A stretch of DNA of 64,000 nucleotides, taken from contig NZ_BAGC01000113.1 in the NCBI RefSeq assembly GCF_000308655.1, forward strand, positions 1-64,000, written 5' to 3'. The notes beneath the pieces are model-generated. The model had not been told where the DNA came from. It was given only the letters and a program-made list of their open reading frames with translations, and ran no database searches. This document shows, one piece after another, positions 16,853-25,875 of this stretch. The position numbers and the translations under genes are program-made. Position 1 is the stretch's first letter. Each line of letters starts with the position of its first letter. This stretch comes from Nocardia niigatensis NBRC 100131. GTDB lineage: Bacteria; Actinomycetota; Actinomycetes; Mycobacteriales; Mycobacteriaceae.

Positions 16853-17434
16853 ATGTACGAGCTGACGCTGTACGCGATCGAGCCGAGCGGGATCCTGCGC
16901 CGCTATCAACTCCGAGACAACGACCGCACTCGTCGAACCTCCCAAGGTGACACCCGTCGGCGATGTCGTGGGGACCGGCTGGCAGAACTTCACCGAAGTG
17001 TTCGGCGCGCAGGACGTCGTCGTCTACGCCTTCTCCACCGACGGCGCCGTCGACTGGTACCGCGAAGACAACGTCGCCGAGAGACCCGCAGGATGGACGG
17101 GTCCTCAGCGAGTGAAGCCGCCGGACGCGTTGATCCATCCCGGCGAGGACCGTCGCCACGTCAACGGCGGAAACGGAACGTTCTACACGGTCGACACCTA
17201 CAACAACCCCTGCCTCCCTTCGTGTACCAGTCGCAGTCGCTTTCATTCGCGTCCCACCTGGACGTCGGGGACGGCAACGGGACGTTCGGCAACACCACGA
17301 GCGTCGTCAAGAAATGGCCGGACTACCCGACCGTGTTCGGCGGTGGCTCCGGCGTGTTCTACCGCATCGATAGTGCGGGAGACCTGTACTGGCACCGACA
17401 CTTGTCCTGGTCTGTGACAAACTGCTCAAGATGA
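16853..17434 (+). pseudogene. Tachylectin-like beta-propeller protein, frameshifted
   Basis: Three segments in two frames form one protein: MYELTLYAIEPSGILRRYQL in the frame of 16853; then VVGTGWQNFTEVFGAQDVVV and YAFSTDGAVDWYREDN in the frame of 16947; then KKWPDYPTVFGGGSGVFYRI and DSAGDLYWHRH back in the first frame. The repeated W..F..VFGG..GVFY.I...GDLYWYRH blades are those of tachylectin-2-like sugar-binding propellers. Two compensating one-base shifts are needed, near 16925 and near 17205, and the last blade breaks off after YWHRH. It is therefore a truncated pseudogene, or two sequencing errors in one gene. Confidence 0.7.
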
Positions 17435-17589
17435 GCGACACGCTCTCCGAGTTCACGGATCGCTTGCTCTTCTTTGCTCTCTTTCCCGAAGTTCAGGATC
17501 CCGTCGACGATGTTGTACGCCGTAGAGACGTAGTCGCCGTAAGGGAGGGCTTCAGCGATCGTCAGGTAGACATCGTCACCTTCAGGCAT
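17359..17589 (-). pseudogene. N-terminal fragment of tachylectin-associated-type protein
   Basis: From an ATG at 17589, with AAGGAG seven bases upstream, the frame reads MPEGDDVYLTIAEALPYGDY then VSTAYNIVDGILNFGKE and an ELGERVAHLEQFV coiled-coil. It then runs into unrelated sequence (CRCQYRSP) that is the antisense of the broken lectin blade. Similar openings (ALPYGDY...AYNIV.G) occur, as I recall, at the start of actinobacterial proteins that carry a coiled coil before a lectin or effector domain. The junction near 17400 joins two truncated genes facing each other, which marks a deletion or rearrangement. Confidence 0.5.
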
Positions 17590-18077
17590 GGCCACACTCC
17601 TTCGATACGCCGGTCGGCCGAATAGGGAGTGAACAAGCTGTCTGATTGCGCGTCAGATTGGGGTTCCCAACACACTCACATGAATGGGTTGCGCTAGTAC
17701 AGCCACATGACCCACCTCGGGATCTCGGGCTGAGCCGCTATCACATGCTCGGCGAATCCGAATCGCGCCGTAGAGCTTTCGGGATTCTCTCGCGAACCTC
17801 TCCGTTACACGCTCGACTGTGCGGCGTCGTCGAGGCCGGAGCCCACTCCTTCGACGCCTCCCGATCAAGCATAGCAAGTAACTATAAGCAACGGAGTCTG
17901 GCGAGGGCTTGGGTCGCGGGCGTCGGCCCACGAATCATGGTTCCCTGCAGGGTGTCCCGCGTCCTTCGCTGCCGCGATCGCCGTACCGGACATCGGCCGC
18001 GACGCTGCACCACGCAGGCCGGAGGTCGAATCGGATTCCAGGGGAACGGTTTTCATCTTCATTTCCCCGACCGGTGA
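17590..18077. other. Non-coding stretch of about 490 bases
   Basis: I find no supportable gene. A minus frame of 92 codons (17653-17931) is arginine-rich, has no ribosome-binding site, and is probably unused. No repeats or terminators stand out. Confidence 0.4.
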
Positions 18078-18350
18078 TCACGTCGGAGCGACGCAGAACG
18101 GCTCGCACGAGGCGGGCGAGGTCGGCACCGGCGTCTGCGGATCGTCGAAGTGCGCGTTACACACCAACAGCATGATCGCGATGGCGAATCCGAGCACCGC
18201 GGCGGAGGCGGCCGCCACGATTCCCCAGTTGAGTCTCGGGAAGGTGATGACCTTGGTACCGTCCTCCAGGGAGAGGAAGATAACCGCCGCATTCGCCGGC
18301 GATCGGGACAATTGGGACAAAACGGTGTTACGCCACCAGTTTCCAGTCAT
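18078..18350 (-). CDS. Small single-pass membrane protein
   Basis: The 90-residue protein has a soluble N-terminus (MTGNWWRNTVLSQLSRSPAN), one clear membrane segment of about 23 residues (NWGIVAAASAAVLGFAIAIM...LLV), and a Pro-rich outer tail with two late cysteines (ASCEPFC). It is not recognised. The start ATG at 18350 has only a weak ribosome-binding site. It diverges from the acyltransferase gene over about 200 bases. The charge pattern suggests an N-in, C-out topology. Confidence 0.55.
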   Translation of the reverse strand: MTGNWWRNTVLSQLSRSPANAAVIFLSLEDGTKVITFPRLNWGIVAAASAAVLGFAIAIMLLVCNAHFDDPQTPVPTSPASCEPFCVAPT

Positions 18351-18547
18351 GGCAGAACTCGGCTCTTTGCTGAATTCCTTTGCGATTCTGCTGTGAGTAC
18401 AGCAATCTCCAGGCTACGCCCGAAATATCGCTATAGCAATCTGCTATGACCTGCCTCGATTCGGCTTCTGAGTAGTTCTGCGGTGGCGCGCACACTGCCG
18501 CCCGGTAAAGATGAAAACCATTGCCGGACGGTCCATGTGGGAGAACG

Positions 18548-19207
18548 ATGAATACCGAAGCGCGACGCCCCAAAGGGCTGGGCAAGCGAGCCTGGGTGGC
18601 AACGCACCTCGTCCGACGCATTCTCCGCACGCTGGCATGGTCGAACTTCGTCCACGTCACCGTGATCGGCCGCGACCGGATCCCGAAGACCGGCCCCGTC
18701 ATCATCGCGAGCAACCACATCTCCATGCTCGACGCGGTTTTCCTGTGGGGCGCGCTCCGCCGCCGTGCCATCGCCATTGCCATGGCCGAACTGTGGTCGT
18801 GGCCAGTTGTCGGCCGGCTTGTCCGTCGGCTGGGCCAGATTCCGGTGATTCGCCGCGATCCCGACTCCGGGCGCAATGCCATAGCACAGGCCGAGCAAAT
18901 CCTCCATCACGGCGGGGTTCTCATCATCTATCCGGAAGGCCGCCTGGTCCCGCCCGGTGACCACGAGCCCTACAAACCCGGCGTGGCCAATCTCGCGCTG
19001 GCGACCGGCGTGCCCATCATTCCGGTGGGCACCACCGGCACCGACAAAGTCCTCCCCATGCGCCGCGCTGCCGAAGGCCGTATGTTCAATCGCCGCCACC
19101 CGGTGACGATCCACTTCGGTGCCCCGATCGACCTCGCCGATTTCGATGATTTCGAGAAACTCCTGGACCACCTCCGCCGGCAAATCGAAGCCCTGCAAAC
19201 GCATTGA
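18548..19207 (+). CDS. PlsC-type 1-acylglycerol-phosphate acyltransferase
   Basis: The 219-residue protein transfers an acyl chain to a lysophospholipid or related acceptor at the membrane. It has the catalytic HX4D in SNHISMLD, the RRDPDSGR block II/III region, and the phosphate-binding IIYPEGRLVPPG motif followed by PIIPVGTTGTDKVLP. GGGAG at 18538-18542 fixes the ATG at 18548. The N-terminal helix RRILRTLAWSNFVHVTVIG is the usual membrane-contact part. It stands alone; the acceptor is unknown. Confidence 0.88.
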   Translation: MNTEARRPKGLGKRAWVATHLVRRILRTLAWSNFVHVTVIGRDRIPKTGPVIIASNHISMLDAVFLWGALRRRAIAIAMAELWSWPVVGRLVRRLGQIPVIRRDPDSGRNAIAQAEQILHHGGVLIIYPEGRLVPPGDHEPYKPGVANLALATGVPIIPVGTTGTDKVLPMRRAAEGRMFNRRHPVTIHFGAPIDLADFDDFEKLLDHLRRQIEALQTH

Positions 19208-19362
19208 CCGACGGCTTCGGCTGTGGCGAGGGTCCGGTCGGCATGTGGGACCCGGCCTCGCGACGCGCCGAACTCCATATCGAAGTCCAAGCCGAGGTAG
19301 CGGCCCCCCGTCCCCACGCCGGATGATCCGATCGATTCCTGAATCCGGCTGTGCGGGAAGGG

Positions 19363-19752
19363 CTAGGGGAGGATTGCGTCGGCCTCTATTTCGACCAGTA
19401 GCGACGGGTCGATGAGCTGGGAGATTTCGACCATCGTGGCGGCGGGCCGGATGTCGGCGAAAACCTCGCCGTGCGCCTTGCCTACTTCTTCCCAGCGCGA
19501 GATGTCGGTGACGAAGATTCTGGTGCGGATGACGTTTTCGAGGCAGGCGCCGACTTCTTCCAGAGCGGCGGCTATGCGACGAAGGGCTTCACGGGTTTGT
19601 TCGGCGATATCGTCGCCACCGACGGGAGGGCCGTCAGGGGTCGCGGCGGTGGTGCCCGCCACCGCGATCCATTGGCCGGCGCGAACCGCGCGCGAATAGC
19701 CGACGATCGGCTCCCACTGGGCACCTGAGGAAACAAGCTGACGACCGGTCAT
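19363..19752 (-). CDS. RidA (YjgF/YER057c/UK114) family protein
   Basis: A 129-residue chorismate-mutase-like fold protein. GYSRAVRAGQWIAVAGTTA, the QTREALRRIAAALEEVGACLENVIRTRIFVTD segment with the substrate-binding Arg, and C-terminal LVEIEADAI with the conserved Glu match the family. RidA proteins hydrolyse reactive enamine/imine intermediates; many paralogues have other deaminase roles. The start is the ATG at 19752. It is a single gene with no operon partner. Confidence 0.9.
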   Translation of the reverse strand: MTGRQLVSSGAQWEPIVGYSRAVRAGQWIAVAGTTAATPDGPPVGGDDIAEQTREALRRIAAALEEVGACLENVIRTRIFVTDISRWEEVGKAHGEVFADIRPAATMVEISQLIDPSLLVEIEADAILP

Positions 19753-20055
19753 CGTCCTATTCTGCACAAGGCTGGACGGTAGGCAGCGTGCAGGCGCGGC
19801 TGCCTCAGCGGTCGGGCAGAACATGGCGCAGGGTCTCCAATGTGCGGGGCCGAAACCGTGGTCGGAAGGCCGCGTCAGCAGCGCGCACCCAATCCATCAG
19901 GGCCGCAAGCCGTTCCGGATGCAGCGGGCCGCCGGCGGGGTACCGATGGGCGTGAGCAGCGTGGCGATCCTCGCCTGGCACCCGCCGACCGTGGCTGACA
20001 CGGCACGGGCCGGATCGCGGTAGCGGCCGGCCCGGCGGGGTGGTTCGATCGGGGC

Positions 20056-20514
20056 ATGAAAGACGGTGCAGAGTCCGGGCGAGTGGTGTCGGCGGGTCGT
20101 GAGGTGGCTGCCGGGGCGAAGCGGATCTTCGAATTGATCGCCGATCCGGCCCAGCAGCCCCGCTGGGACGGCAACGACAATCTCGCGCGGGCGGAGACCG
20201 GGCAGCGGGTGGGGGCGGTCGGTGACGTCTTCGAGATGACGCTCACCCAGGGGGCGGTCCGCGAGAACCGGATCGTCGAATTCGAGGAGGGACGGCGGAT
20301 CGCCTGGCTGCCTTCGGAGCCCGGGGCGCAGCCGCCCGGGCACCTGTGGCGGTGGGAGCTGGAACCGTTGGACGACAACCGGACCCGCGTGACGCACACC
20401 TACGACTGGACGAATCTCGCCGATGAGAAGCGCCTGGTCCGGGCGCGGGCCACCACCTCGGAGATGCTGCGCGGATCCGTGGATCGGCTGGCCGCACTGG
20501 CCGAGGAGGAGTGA
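20056..20514 (+). CDS. SRPBCC family (polyketide cyclase/START-like) protein
   Basis: The 152-residue product has the START/Bet v1-like helix-grip pattern: ELIADPAQQPRWDGNDNLA after strand 1, then VFEMTLTQGAVRENRIVEFEEGRRIAWLP, and a W-W-EL strand before a long C-terminal helix (EMLRGSVDRLAALAEE). Members bind hydrophobic ligands or act as immunity or export aids; no reaction is assigned. The ATG at 20056 lies about 30 bases after a GC-rich palindrome. Its end is 14 bases from the end of the monooxygenase pseudogene on the other strand. Confidence 0.8.
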   Translation: MKDGAESGRVVSAGREVAAGAKRIFELIADPAQQPRWDGNDNLARAETGQRVGAVGDVFEMTLTQGAVRENRIVEFEEGRRIAWLPSEPGAQPPGHLWRWELEPLDDNRTRVTHTYDWTNLADEKRLVRARATTSEMLRGSVDRLAALAEEE

Positions 20515-20527
20515 TCGGCCGGGCTCC

Positions 20528-20909
20528 TCAGCAGGCCGCTTCCTGAAGTTCGCGCACCGGGGCGCCGAATCCGAGCCGCAGCTTGCCGCGCCGTCCCTGC
20601 CGGTTGGCGACCTCCTCGGCGTACCGCTGCAATTCCGCGCCGGGCGCGAAGAACCGCGACCATGGCGATCGCGGCTGGAACGAGAAGTTGTACACCGGCG
20701 ACGGAATGTCCATGGCTACAACGAGATGGGTGTTGGCCAGCCAGGTCCACCTACCTTCGGGTACTTGTCGACGAGGACGAAGTTCTCGATCCCGGTCCGC
20801 CGCAGTGCGACACCCGCGCCGATACCGCCCACACCCGCGCCGACGATCATCGCCGGGTAGCCGGGCAGGGGCTGGGAACCATTGGCAGCGCTCGTGACTG
20901 AGACGTCAT
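20528..20909 (-). pseudogene. Flavin-binding monooxygenase, truncated and frameshifted
   Basis: An ATG at 20909 overlaps the stop of the upstream FadD gene. After a first shift within about 15 codons the frame shows GYPAMIVGAGVGGIGAGVAL (FAD GxGxxG) and NFVLVDKYPKVGG. One missing base then moves the frame to TWLANTHLVVAMDIPSPVYN and FSFQPRSPWSRFF...ELQRYAEEVANR, where Baeyer-Villiger-type FMOs have GGTWYDN.YPG...DIPSHLYSFSF. It ends at a stop after about 125 codons of a normally 490-650-residue enzyme. It is dead. Confidence 0.85.
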
Positions 20910-22750
20910 GTCCCGGAGGGATCGGATTCGAGAGCGGCCCCGGGCTCCGCCGCCGCGCGCGCCCGCGCGATGACCTCCGGAAGCTGTTGCCGCCGTAGCT
21001 TGCCCGCGGTCGTGCGCGGCAGTTCGGGTACGAACACGATGTCGCGCGGCACCTTGTAGCCGGCCAGCGTCGCCTTGACGTGCCGTTGCAGGGTTCGCGC
21101 CCCCGCCCGCGCCCCGGCCCGCAGCACCACGGCCGCCGCCAGTCGCTGCCCGAAATCGTCGTCGGGCACCCCGACGGCTCCCGCGTCGGCCACCGCCGGA
21201 TGCGCCAGTAGCGCCTCCTCGACCTCCTGCGGGAAGACGTTCTCGCCGCCGGAGACGATCATGTCGTCGGAGCGGCCGTCCACGAACAACCGGCCCTCGG
21301 CATCGACATGCCCGAGATCGCCGGAGTCCATGTGCTCTCCGACCATCTCCTTGGTCCGGCCGTCGCTGTAACCGGTGAACATGGTCGGATTCCGGTTGAC
21401 GATGCGCCCGGTGACACCGGCGGGCAGCTGCCGGCCCTCGGCGTCGACGATGCGAATGTCCACGATCCCGGTCAGCGGCCGGCCCACGGTTCCGGGCGCG
21501 GCCCGCAGATCCGCGGGCGTGGCGAAGGTGCCCACGCCGGTCTCGGTGGAGGCGTAGGCGTTGAACAGCACGTCCCCGAAATCGTCCATGAAAGCGGTGG
21601 CCAGCCAGGGCGGCAGGGGAGCCGCGCCGCACATCACCATGCGCAGGCTCTCGATGTGATGGCCGCGGCGCACTGCCGCCGGAAGATCCATGACGCGCTT
21701 CAGCATGGTCGGCACCAGGCAGGCGATCTGCACACCGTGCCGCTCGATATCGGCGAGCAGGGTTTCGGCGTCGAACCGGTCGTGGACGAGGGCCGTCGAC
21801 CCGAGCAGGAACGCCGCCGCGATCGCCAGGAACCCGTAGGTGTGATGCAGCGGCGGCGCGATCACCATGGGCCGGCCCAGGCGCGGAATCGGCTCGATCC
21901 GGGCCAGATCACCGAGTGCGAGCACCATACGCGGGCTCAGCCCACTCAGCCCGGAGGCAGCGCCGAGTATGCGGGGCGCGCCTTTGGGTACTCCGGTGGT
22001 GCCGCCGGTGAGCAGAATGAGCGAGCCACCGCCCGCGGCTTCGCGCACCGGCGGCCCGCCCGCGGCGACCAGTTCCGCGACGGTCGGCAGGCCGTCGGCG
22101 CTGCCCCGCACCACCACCCGGCGGCCCTGGTACCCGGAATTGTCGATCGCGGCGTGGAATTCGCCGTCGTAGAGCAGAAACTCCACGCGTTCCCGGTTGA
22201 GCACCTCACCGATCTGCGGCCCGGCGAACCCGTAGTTCAACGGCACCAGATCCGCCGAGAGTCGCGCCGCCGCATAGGTCGCGACCACGAATCCGCGGTG
22301 ATTACGGCACAGCACCCCCACCCGCTGTCCGCGCCGCACGTTCCAGCGCTCCCGCAATGCCGCCGCAAGGCGCTGCACCTGCCGGTCCAGCTCGGCAGCG
22401 GTGACCGGGCCGTCGTCATCGATCAGGGCGGGCCGATCCGGGAACCGCGCGGCGAAGACCGACAGCGCCGTGGCCAGGCCGACCCCGCCACGCAGTGCCC
22501 TGGCCAGCTGGGGAATCCGGGTGGGCGGCACCAGGTTCAGCGCGCCACTGGCCGGAATCCACCCGGCCACTGTCACCGCGTCGTCGAGCAGATGGGCGGC
22601 CCGCTCGACCCGCCCGATCGGCCCCGCCCAGTCGACCGGCCGGTTGTTCCAGTTCCCGGCGATACCGCCTGGTCCCGCTCCGATTACGACCACCTCGTGG
22701 TCCGGAGCCGAAAGCTCAGGTGGGCGGATGTCTTTGGATGCACTGGTCAC
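20906..22750 (-). CDS. Acyl-CoA synthetase with monooxygenase-derived N-terminus
   Basis: A 614-residue AMP-forming ligase: LILLTGGTTGVPKGAPR (P-loop), NAYASTETGVGTFA, SGDLGHVDAEGRLFVDGRSDDMIVSGGENVFP and the C-terminal lysine motif TAGKLRRQQL are intact. It resembles mycobacterial FadD12-type ligases. The first 30 residues do not belong: PDHEVVVIGAGPGGIA is the Rossmann GxGxxG start of a flavin monooxygenase, joined in frame at about residue 31 to GNWNNRPVDWAGPIGRVERA. The GTG at 22750 after GGAAGG is thus the old monooxygenase start. A deletion between two genes made the chimera; the ligase core may still work. A second monooxygenase fragment follows immediately. Confidence 0.85.
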   Translation of the reverse strand: MTSASKDIRPPELSAPDHEVVVIGAGPGGIAGNWNNRPVDWAGPIGRVERAAHLLDDAVTVAGWIPASGALNLVPPTRIPQLARALRGGVGLATALSVFAARFPDRPALIDDDGPVTAAELDRQVQRLAAALRERWNVRRGQRVGVLCRNHRGFVVATYAAARLSADLVPLNYGFAGPQIGEVLNRERVEFLLYDGEFHAAIDNSGYQGRRVVVRGSADGLPTVAELVAAGGPPVREAAGGGSLILLTGGTTGVPKGAPRILGAASGLSGLSPRMVLALGDLARIEPIPRLGRPMVIAPPLHHTYGFLAIAAAFLLGSTALVHDRFDAETLLADIERHGVQIACLVPTMLKRVMDLPAAVRRGHHIESLRMVMCGAAPLPPWLATAFMDDFGDVLFNAYASTETGVGTFATPADLRAAPGTVGRPLTGIVDIRIVDAEGRQLPAGVTGRIVNRNPTMFTGYSDGRTKEMVGEHMDSGDLGHVDAEGRLFVDGRSDDMIVSGGENVFPQEVEEALLAHPAVADAGAVGVPDDDFGQRLAAAVVLRAGARAGARTLQRHVKATLAGYKVPRDIVFVPELPRTTAGKLRRQQLPEVIARARAAAEPGAALESDPSGT

Positions 22751-22869
22751 GATAGGACCTTCCGGGCGGACTCCGGCGCTACATCGCGCCAGACTCCAGG
22801 GTAGTTCTGTCTGGGACAGTGATCAAGTCCCTGGTGGCGACGGTGTTCCCGCCGTCCGCCCGGACCGGC

Positions 22870-24321
22870 TCAGCCCGCCGCGAACCCGGCGGCCCCCGCG
22901 CCCGCCCGGCGCAACCGCGCGGCCTCGAAATCGACCGGCTGCCCGGCATGCGCCCGATGGCGCTCCATGACCGCGCTCAATTCCGGTGACCAGCGCAGGA
23001 TTTCGGCGCGCATCGGCCCGGTCGTCCCCAGCTGTGCCACCAGACCCAGCAGCGTCACCAGCCCGCGCTGGAAGGGCGTCAGATACGCGGGTATCCCGAG
23101 CTGCCGATACGCATTGCTCAGCTTCGGGCTCATGGTGTCGCGCGTGCGGCCGCGCAGCCACTCGGTATCGACCCGGGAGACCTCGTGCCGCAGCAGTTCG
23201 GTGAACGGCAGCAGCTTCTCCGCCAGCCCCGCGCTGTCCAGACCGCGCTGCCCGTCGGTGAACCCGTGTCGCCGCGTGACCACCTCCAATTCGGCCGGAC
23301 CGCCATTGATCAGCGCGTCCGCCAGGTCGTGCACCAGCGCCGGGAACTGGGCCGGCGGCCACACGGGGCAGGCCCCGAAATCCACCACACCCAGGCGGCC
23401 GTCCGGCAGCACCCGGAAATTGCCCGGGTGTGGATCCCCGTACAGCAGCCCCGCACGCGGCGCCGACGACCAGAAGAACCGCACCGCCAGTATACCCACC
23501 CGGTCACGCTCGGCCTGCGCGCCCGCGGTGATCAAGTGGGACAGCGGAATTCCGTCCAGCCACTCGCTCACGATCACATCGCCGCGCTGCGCCACCACCC
23601 GCGGCACCCGGAAATCCGGATCGCCGGCGTACGCCTCCGCGAAGCGTCGTTGATTCTGCGCCTCGGCCGTGAAATCCAGTTCCATGCGCAGGCATTCGGC
23701 CAGCTCGTCCACCACCGCGCGCCCATCGGTGTGCGGCGCGAAAACCGGTGTCAGCCAAGCCAGTCCGCGCAGTCGCTGTAGATCGCTGTCGACCGCCGCC
23801 CGGGCGCCCGGGTACATGACCTTCACCGCCACCGCCCGGCCGTCGTGCCAGATCGCGCGATGCACCTGGCCGATGGTGGCCGAGGCGGCCCGGCGATCGT
23901 CGAACTCCCGGAAATTCTCGCGCCAATCCGGGCCGAAGGACTCCGCCAGCACGGTGTGCACGGTGCGCGGCAACATCGGCGGCGCGGCATCCTGCAGCCG
24001 GGCCAGCGCGATGCGATAGGGCTCGGCGAGCTCGGGCGGCAGTGCCAGCTCGTAGATGCCCAGCACCTGGCCCAGCTTGGCGGCGCAGCCCTTCAATTCG
24101 CCCAGCACCTCGGCCATGTGCTCGGCGGTGCGCAGCTGGATCTCGCGATCGATCTCGCCGGCCGGGCGGCCCAGCGCCCGCTTGCCGGCCCCGGCCGCCT
24201 GCCGTCCGGCGAAGGCCAGCGGCACCGTGGCCAGCTTGGCGGTGCGAATCGCCTTGCGGGTGGGCGGATTCCCGCCGACGTCCGCATCCCCCCGCCGCGC
24301 ACCACTTCGCCGCACACTCAT
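22870..24321 (-). CDS. ABC1/UbiB-family atypical kinase
   Basis: A 483-residue ABC1-domain protein. The family-specific KxGQ motif is in CAAKLGQVLG, the ATP lysine in VAVKVMYP, the ExD motif in CLRMELDFTAEAQNQ, the catalytic loop in LLYGDPHPGNFRVL and the metal motif in LGVVDFGACP. ABC1 proteins support isoprenoid-quinone or lipid biosynthesis; in actinobacteria, which make menaquinone, their role is less clear. The ATG at 24321 is used. It is separated by about 120 bases from the FadD chimera and may be independent. Confidence 0.9.
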   Translation of the reverse strand: MSVRRSGARRGDADVGGNPPTRKAIRTAKLATVPLAFAGRQAAGAGKRALGRPAGEIDREIQLRTAEHMAEVLGELKGCAAKLGQVLGIYELALPPELAEPYRIALARLQDAAPPMLPRTVHTVLAESFGPDWRENFREFDDRRAASATIGQVHRAIWHDGRAVAVKVMYPGARAAVDSDLQRLRGLAWLTPVFAPHTDGRAVVDELAECLRMELDFTAEAQNQRRFAEAYAGDPDFRVPRVVAQRGDVIVSEWLDGIPLSHLITAGAQAERDRVGILAVRFFWSSAPRAGLLYGDPHPGNFRVLPDGRLGVVDFGACPVWPPAQFPALVHDLADALINGGPAELEVVTRRHGFTDGQRGLDSAGLAEKLLPFTELLRHEVSRVDTEWLRGRTRDTMSPKLSNAYRQLGIPAYLTPFQRGLVTLLGLVAQLGTTGPMRAEILRWSPELSAVMERHRAHAGQPVDFEAARLRRAGAGAAGFAAG

Positions 24322-24467
24322 CGATCAACCAACCCCTACCGCGCGTTTGGATCGAATGCGCATCACGGAGTCTGCCACGAAGTGAAACTAAGCGGTACGA
24401 AATTCTGTACGCCTCGGTACGGCATCCTGAATAGTGGGATCGGCGAAGCGAATCCGCTGGTGACGGG

Positions 24468-25274
24468 TCAGGGCTGGCGGACCGTGACCACGGCCAGATC
24501 GGTGAGCCGGTGCGCCCGGGCCACCTCGGCGGGCGTGAACGGCTCCCCGGTGCGCAGGAAGGTCATGGCCTTCAGCTGTTCGGGCGGGCCGATCTCCAGC
24601 AGCGTGCCGCCAGGGGTACGACCCGGGTCCGGATCCGGAACATATTGCGCGCCCAGCAGTTCCGCGATCGCCAGCGGCAGTTCCGCGGGATCGGCCGCCA
24701 CCCGCGCGGCCAGTTCCAGCGCCCGTGTCTGGCCGTCGACCAGGGTGAGCGCCGACGCGGGCCAGATGCCCACGGCCACCCCGCCCGCGCGGGCGATGGC
24801 CTGCGTCAGCCGCTGCGGGCCGATCTCGGCCGGTGTCGAGACCACCAGCTCGTCGAGCACCCCGTTCTCCAGATGATGCACGTGTACGGCGAGAATGTTG
24901 GCCCGCCGGTCGGCCAGCCGCTTGGCCAGCAGTTCCAGCCGACCGGGCTTGTCGTCCAAGCGAACCCGGATGCGCCAGAGCCGCTCGGCGCTGTCGAGAC
25001 GGTGGCGGTGCCGCAGTTCCGGCGCGTGCAGCCAGCGGCCGAGATAGCGCATGGCGCCGGGTTCGACCACCCAGATGACGAGGATGGTGGCGACGACGGC
25101 CAGCACGGAAACCGTTGCCAGATAAGGCAGTTCGAGGTGGATGACCAGCGCGTGCAGCGCGAGCTCGACCGGGAGGACCGCGGCGAGCTTGGCCAGCGCC
25201 AGGCGGGTACGTGTCGGATGGGGCAGTCGACCGCAGACTTCGCAGGCCAGCGCATGGATCTCGGTTTGCCTCAT
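24468..25274 (-). CDS. ACT-domain membrane protein
   Basis: A 268-residue protein. Residues about 10-25 have HALACEVCGRLPHPTRTR, two membrane segments follow at about 30-80 (AAVLPVELALHALVIHLEL; TVSVLAVVATILVIWVVEP), then an ACT-like ligand domain (RLWRIRVRLDDKPGRLELLAKRLADRRANILAVHVH) and a C-terminal region with LVTVRQP. The DKPG-L..L...L....ANI pattern is typical of ACT domains that sense amino acids. Its partner is unknown. The ATG at 25274 is preferred over upstream frames, which lack a ribosome-binding site. Confidence 0.75.
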   Translation of the reverse strand: MRQTEIHALACEVCGRLPHPTRTRLALAKLAAVLPVELALHALVIHLELPYLATVSVLAVVATILVIWVVEPGAMRYLGRWLHAPELRHRHRLDSAERLWRIRVRLDDKPGRLELLAKRLADRRANILAVHVHHLENGVLDELVVSTPAEIGPQRLTQAIARAGGVAVGIWPASALTLVDGQTRALELAARVAADPAELPLAIAELLGAQYVPDPDPGRTPGGTLLEIGPPEQLKAMTFLRTGEPFTPAEVARAHRLTDLAVVTVRQP

Positions 25275-25427
25275 GTTCACCACAGTGCTCGATACAGATT
25301 TCCTGCACGGTGGCGCGGTGTAAAGAAGGGGTGACGGAACCCGACAATCCCTTTGCGGCAGCGGGTCATTCGGTGAAACGGGCCACAGACGCCCCGGAGC
25401 TGTGCTCCGGCGCACATCGATAGCCTG

Positions 25428-25763
25428 CTATTTCGGCGGCAATGTCCTGGCGAACGCGACCCCGCGCCGCACCCACTCGTCGAGGGCGTCGTCATCGGCG
25501 ACGGTCGCGGTGGTGACGCGCAGCCATCCGTTCATCTGCTTGCCGCCCATCTCCATCGGCTCGACCGACCCGGCGCGCAGCAGGTCCCCGGAGGTGTCCG
25601 GGTCGGTGCGCACCATCAGCCCGCCCTTGCCGCTGGCCGCGACGGCCATATTGCCGCCCACCAGAAACGCCAGGCCGCCGAACATCTTCTTCTCGACCAC
25701 ATCGACCAGTTCGGGCCCGAGCGCGTCCCGGATCCGGTCGGCCAGTTCCTCGTCGTATGCCAT
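25428..25763 (-). CDS. TfoX N-terminal-domain protein
   Basis: The 111-residue protein begins MAYDEELADRIRDALG and contains EKKMFGGLAFLVGGNMAVAA, the KMFGG..F..NG/GNM signature of the TfoX/Sxy N-terminal domain, then an EMGGKQMNGWLRV segment. Most actinobacterial members are stand-alone and of unknown function, despite the competence name. The ATG at 25763 agrees with the family's start. Confidence 0.88.
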   Translation of the reverse strand: MAYDEELADRIRDALGPELVDVVEKKMFGGLAFLVGGNMAVAASGKGGLMVRTDPDTSGDLLRAGSVEPMEMGGKQMNGWLRVTTATVADDDALDEWVRRGVAFARTLPPK

Positions 25764-25875
25764 ACCCGCATTGTGTCCCTCCGGACCGACAGTTCGGGGT
25801 GCGCACGCGCCGGTGGGGCACTCCGGAGAGACCATTCCGGCAGGTGTCGGCGGGTCTCCGGTGAGGTACACATGA

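Noticed and set aside
17653..17931. 92-codon minus-strand frame
   Set aside because: Arg-rich, no start signal, no family; treated as non-coding.
21308..22804. A 498-codon plus-strand open frame
   Set aside because: It lies entirely antisense to the FadD chimera and shows composition typical of reverse frames in GC-rich DNA.
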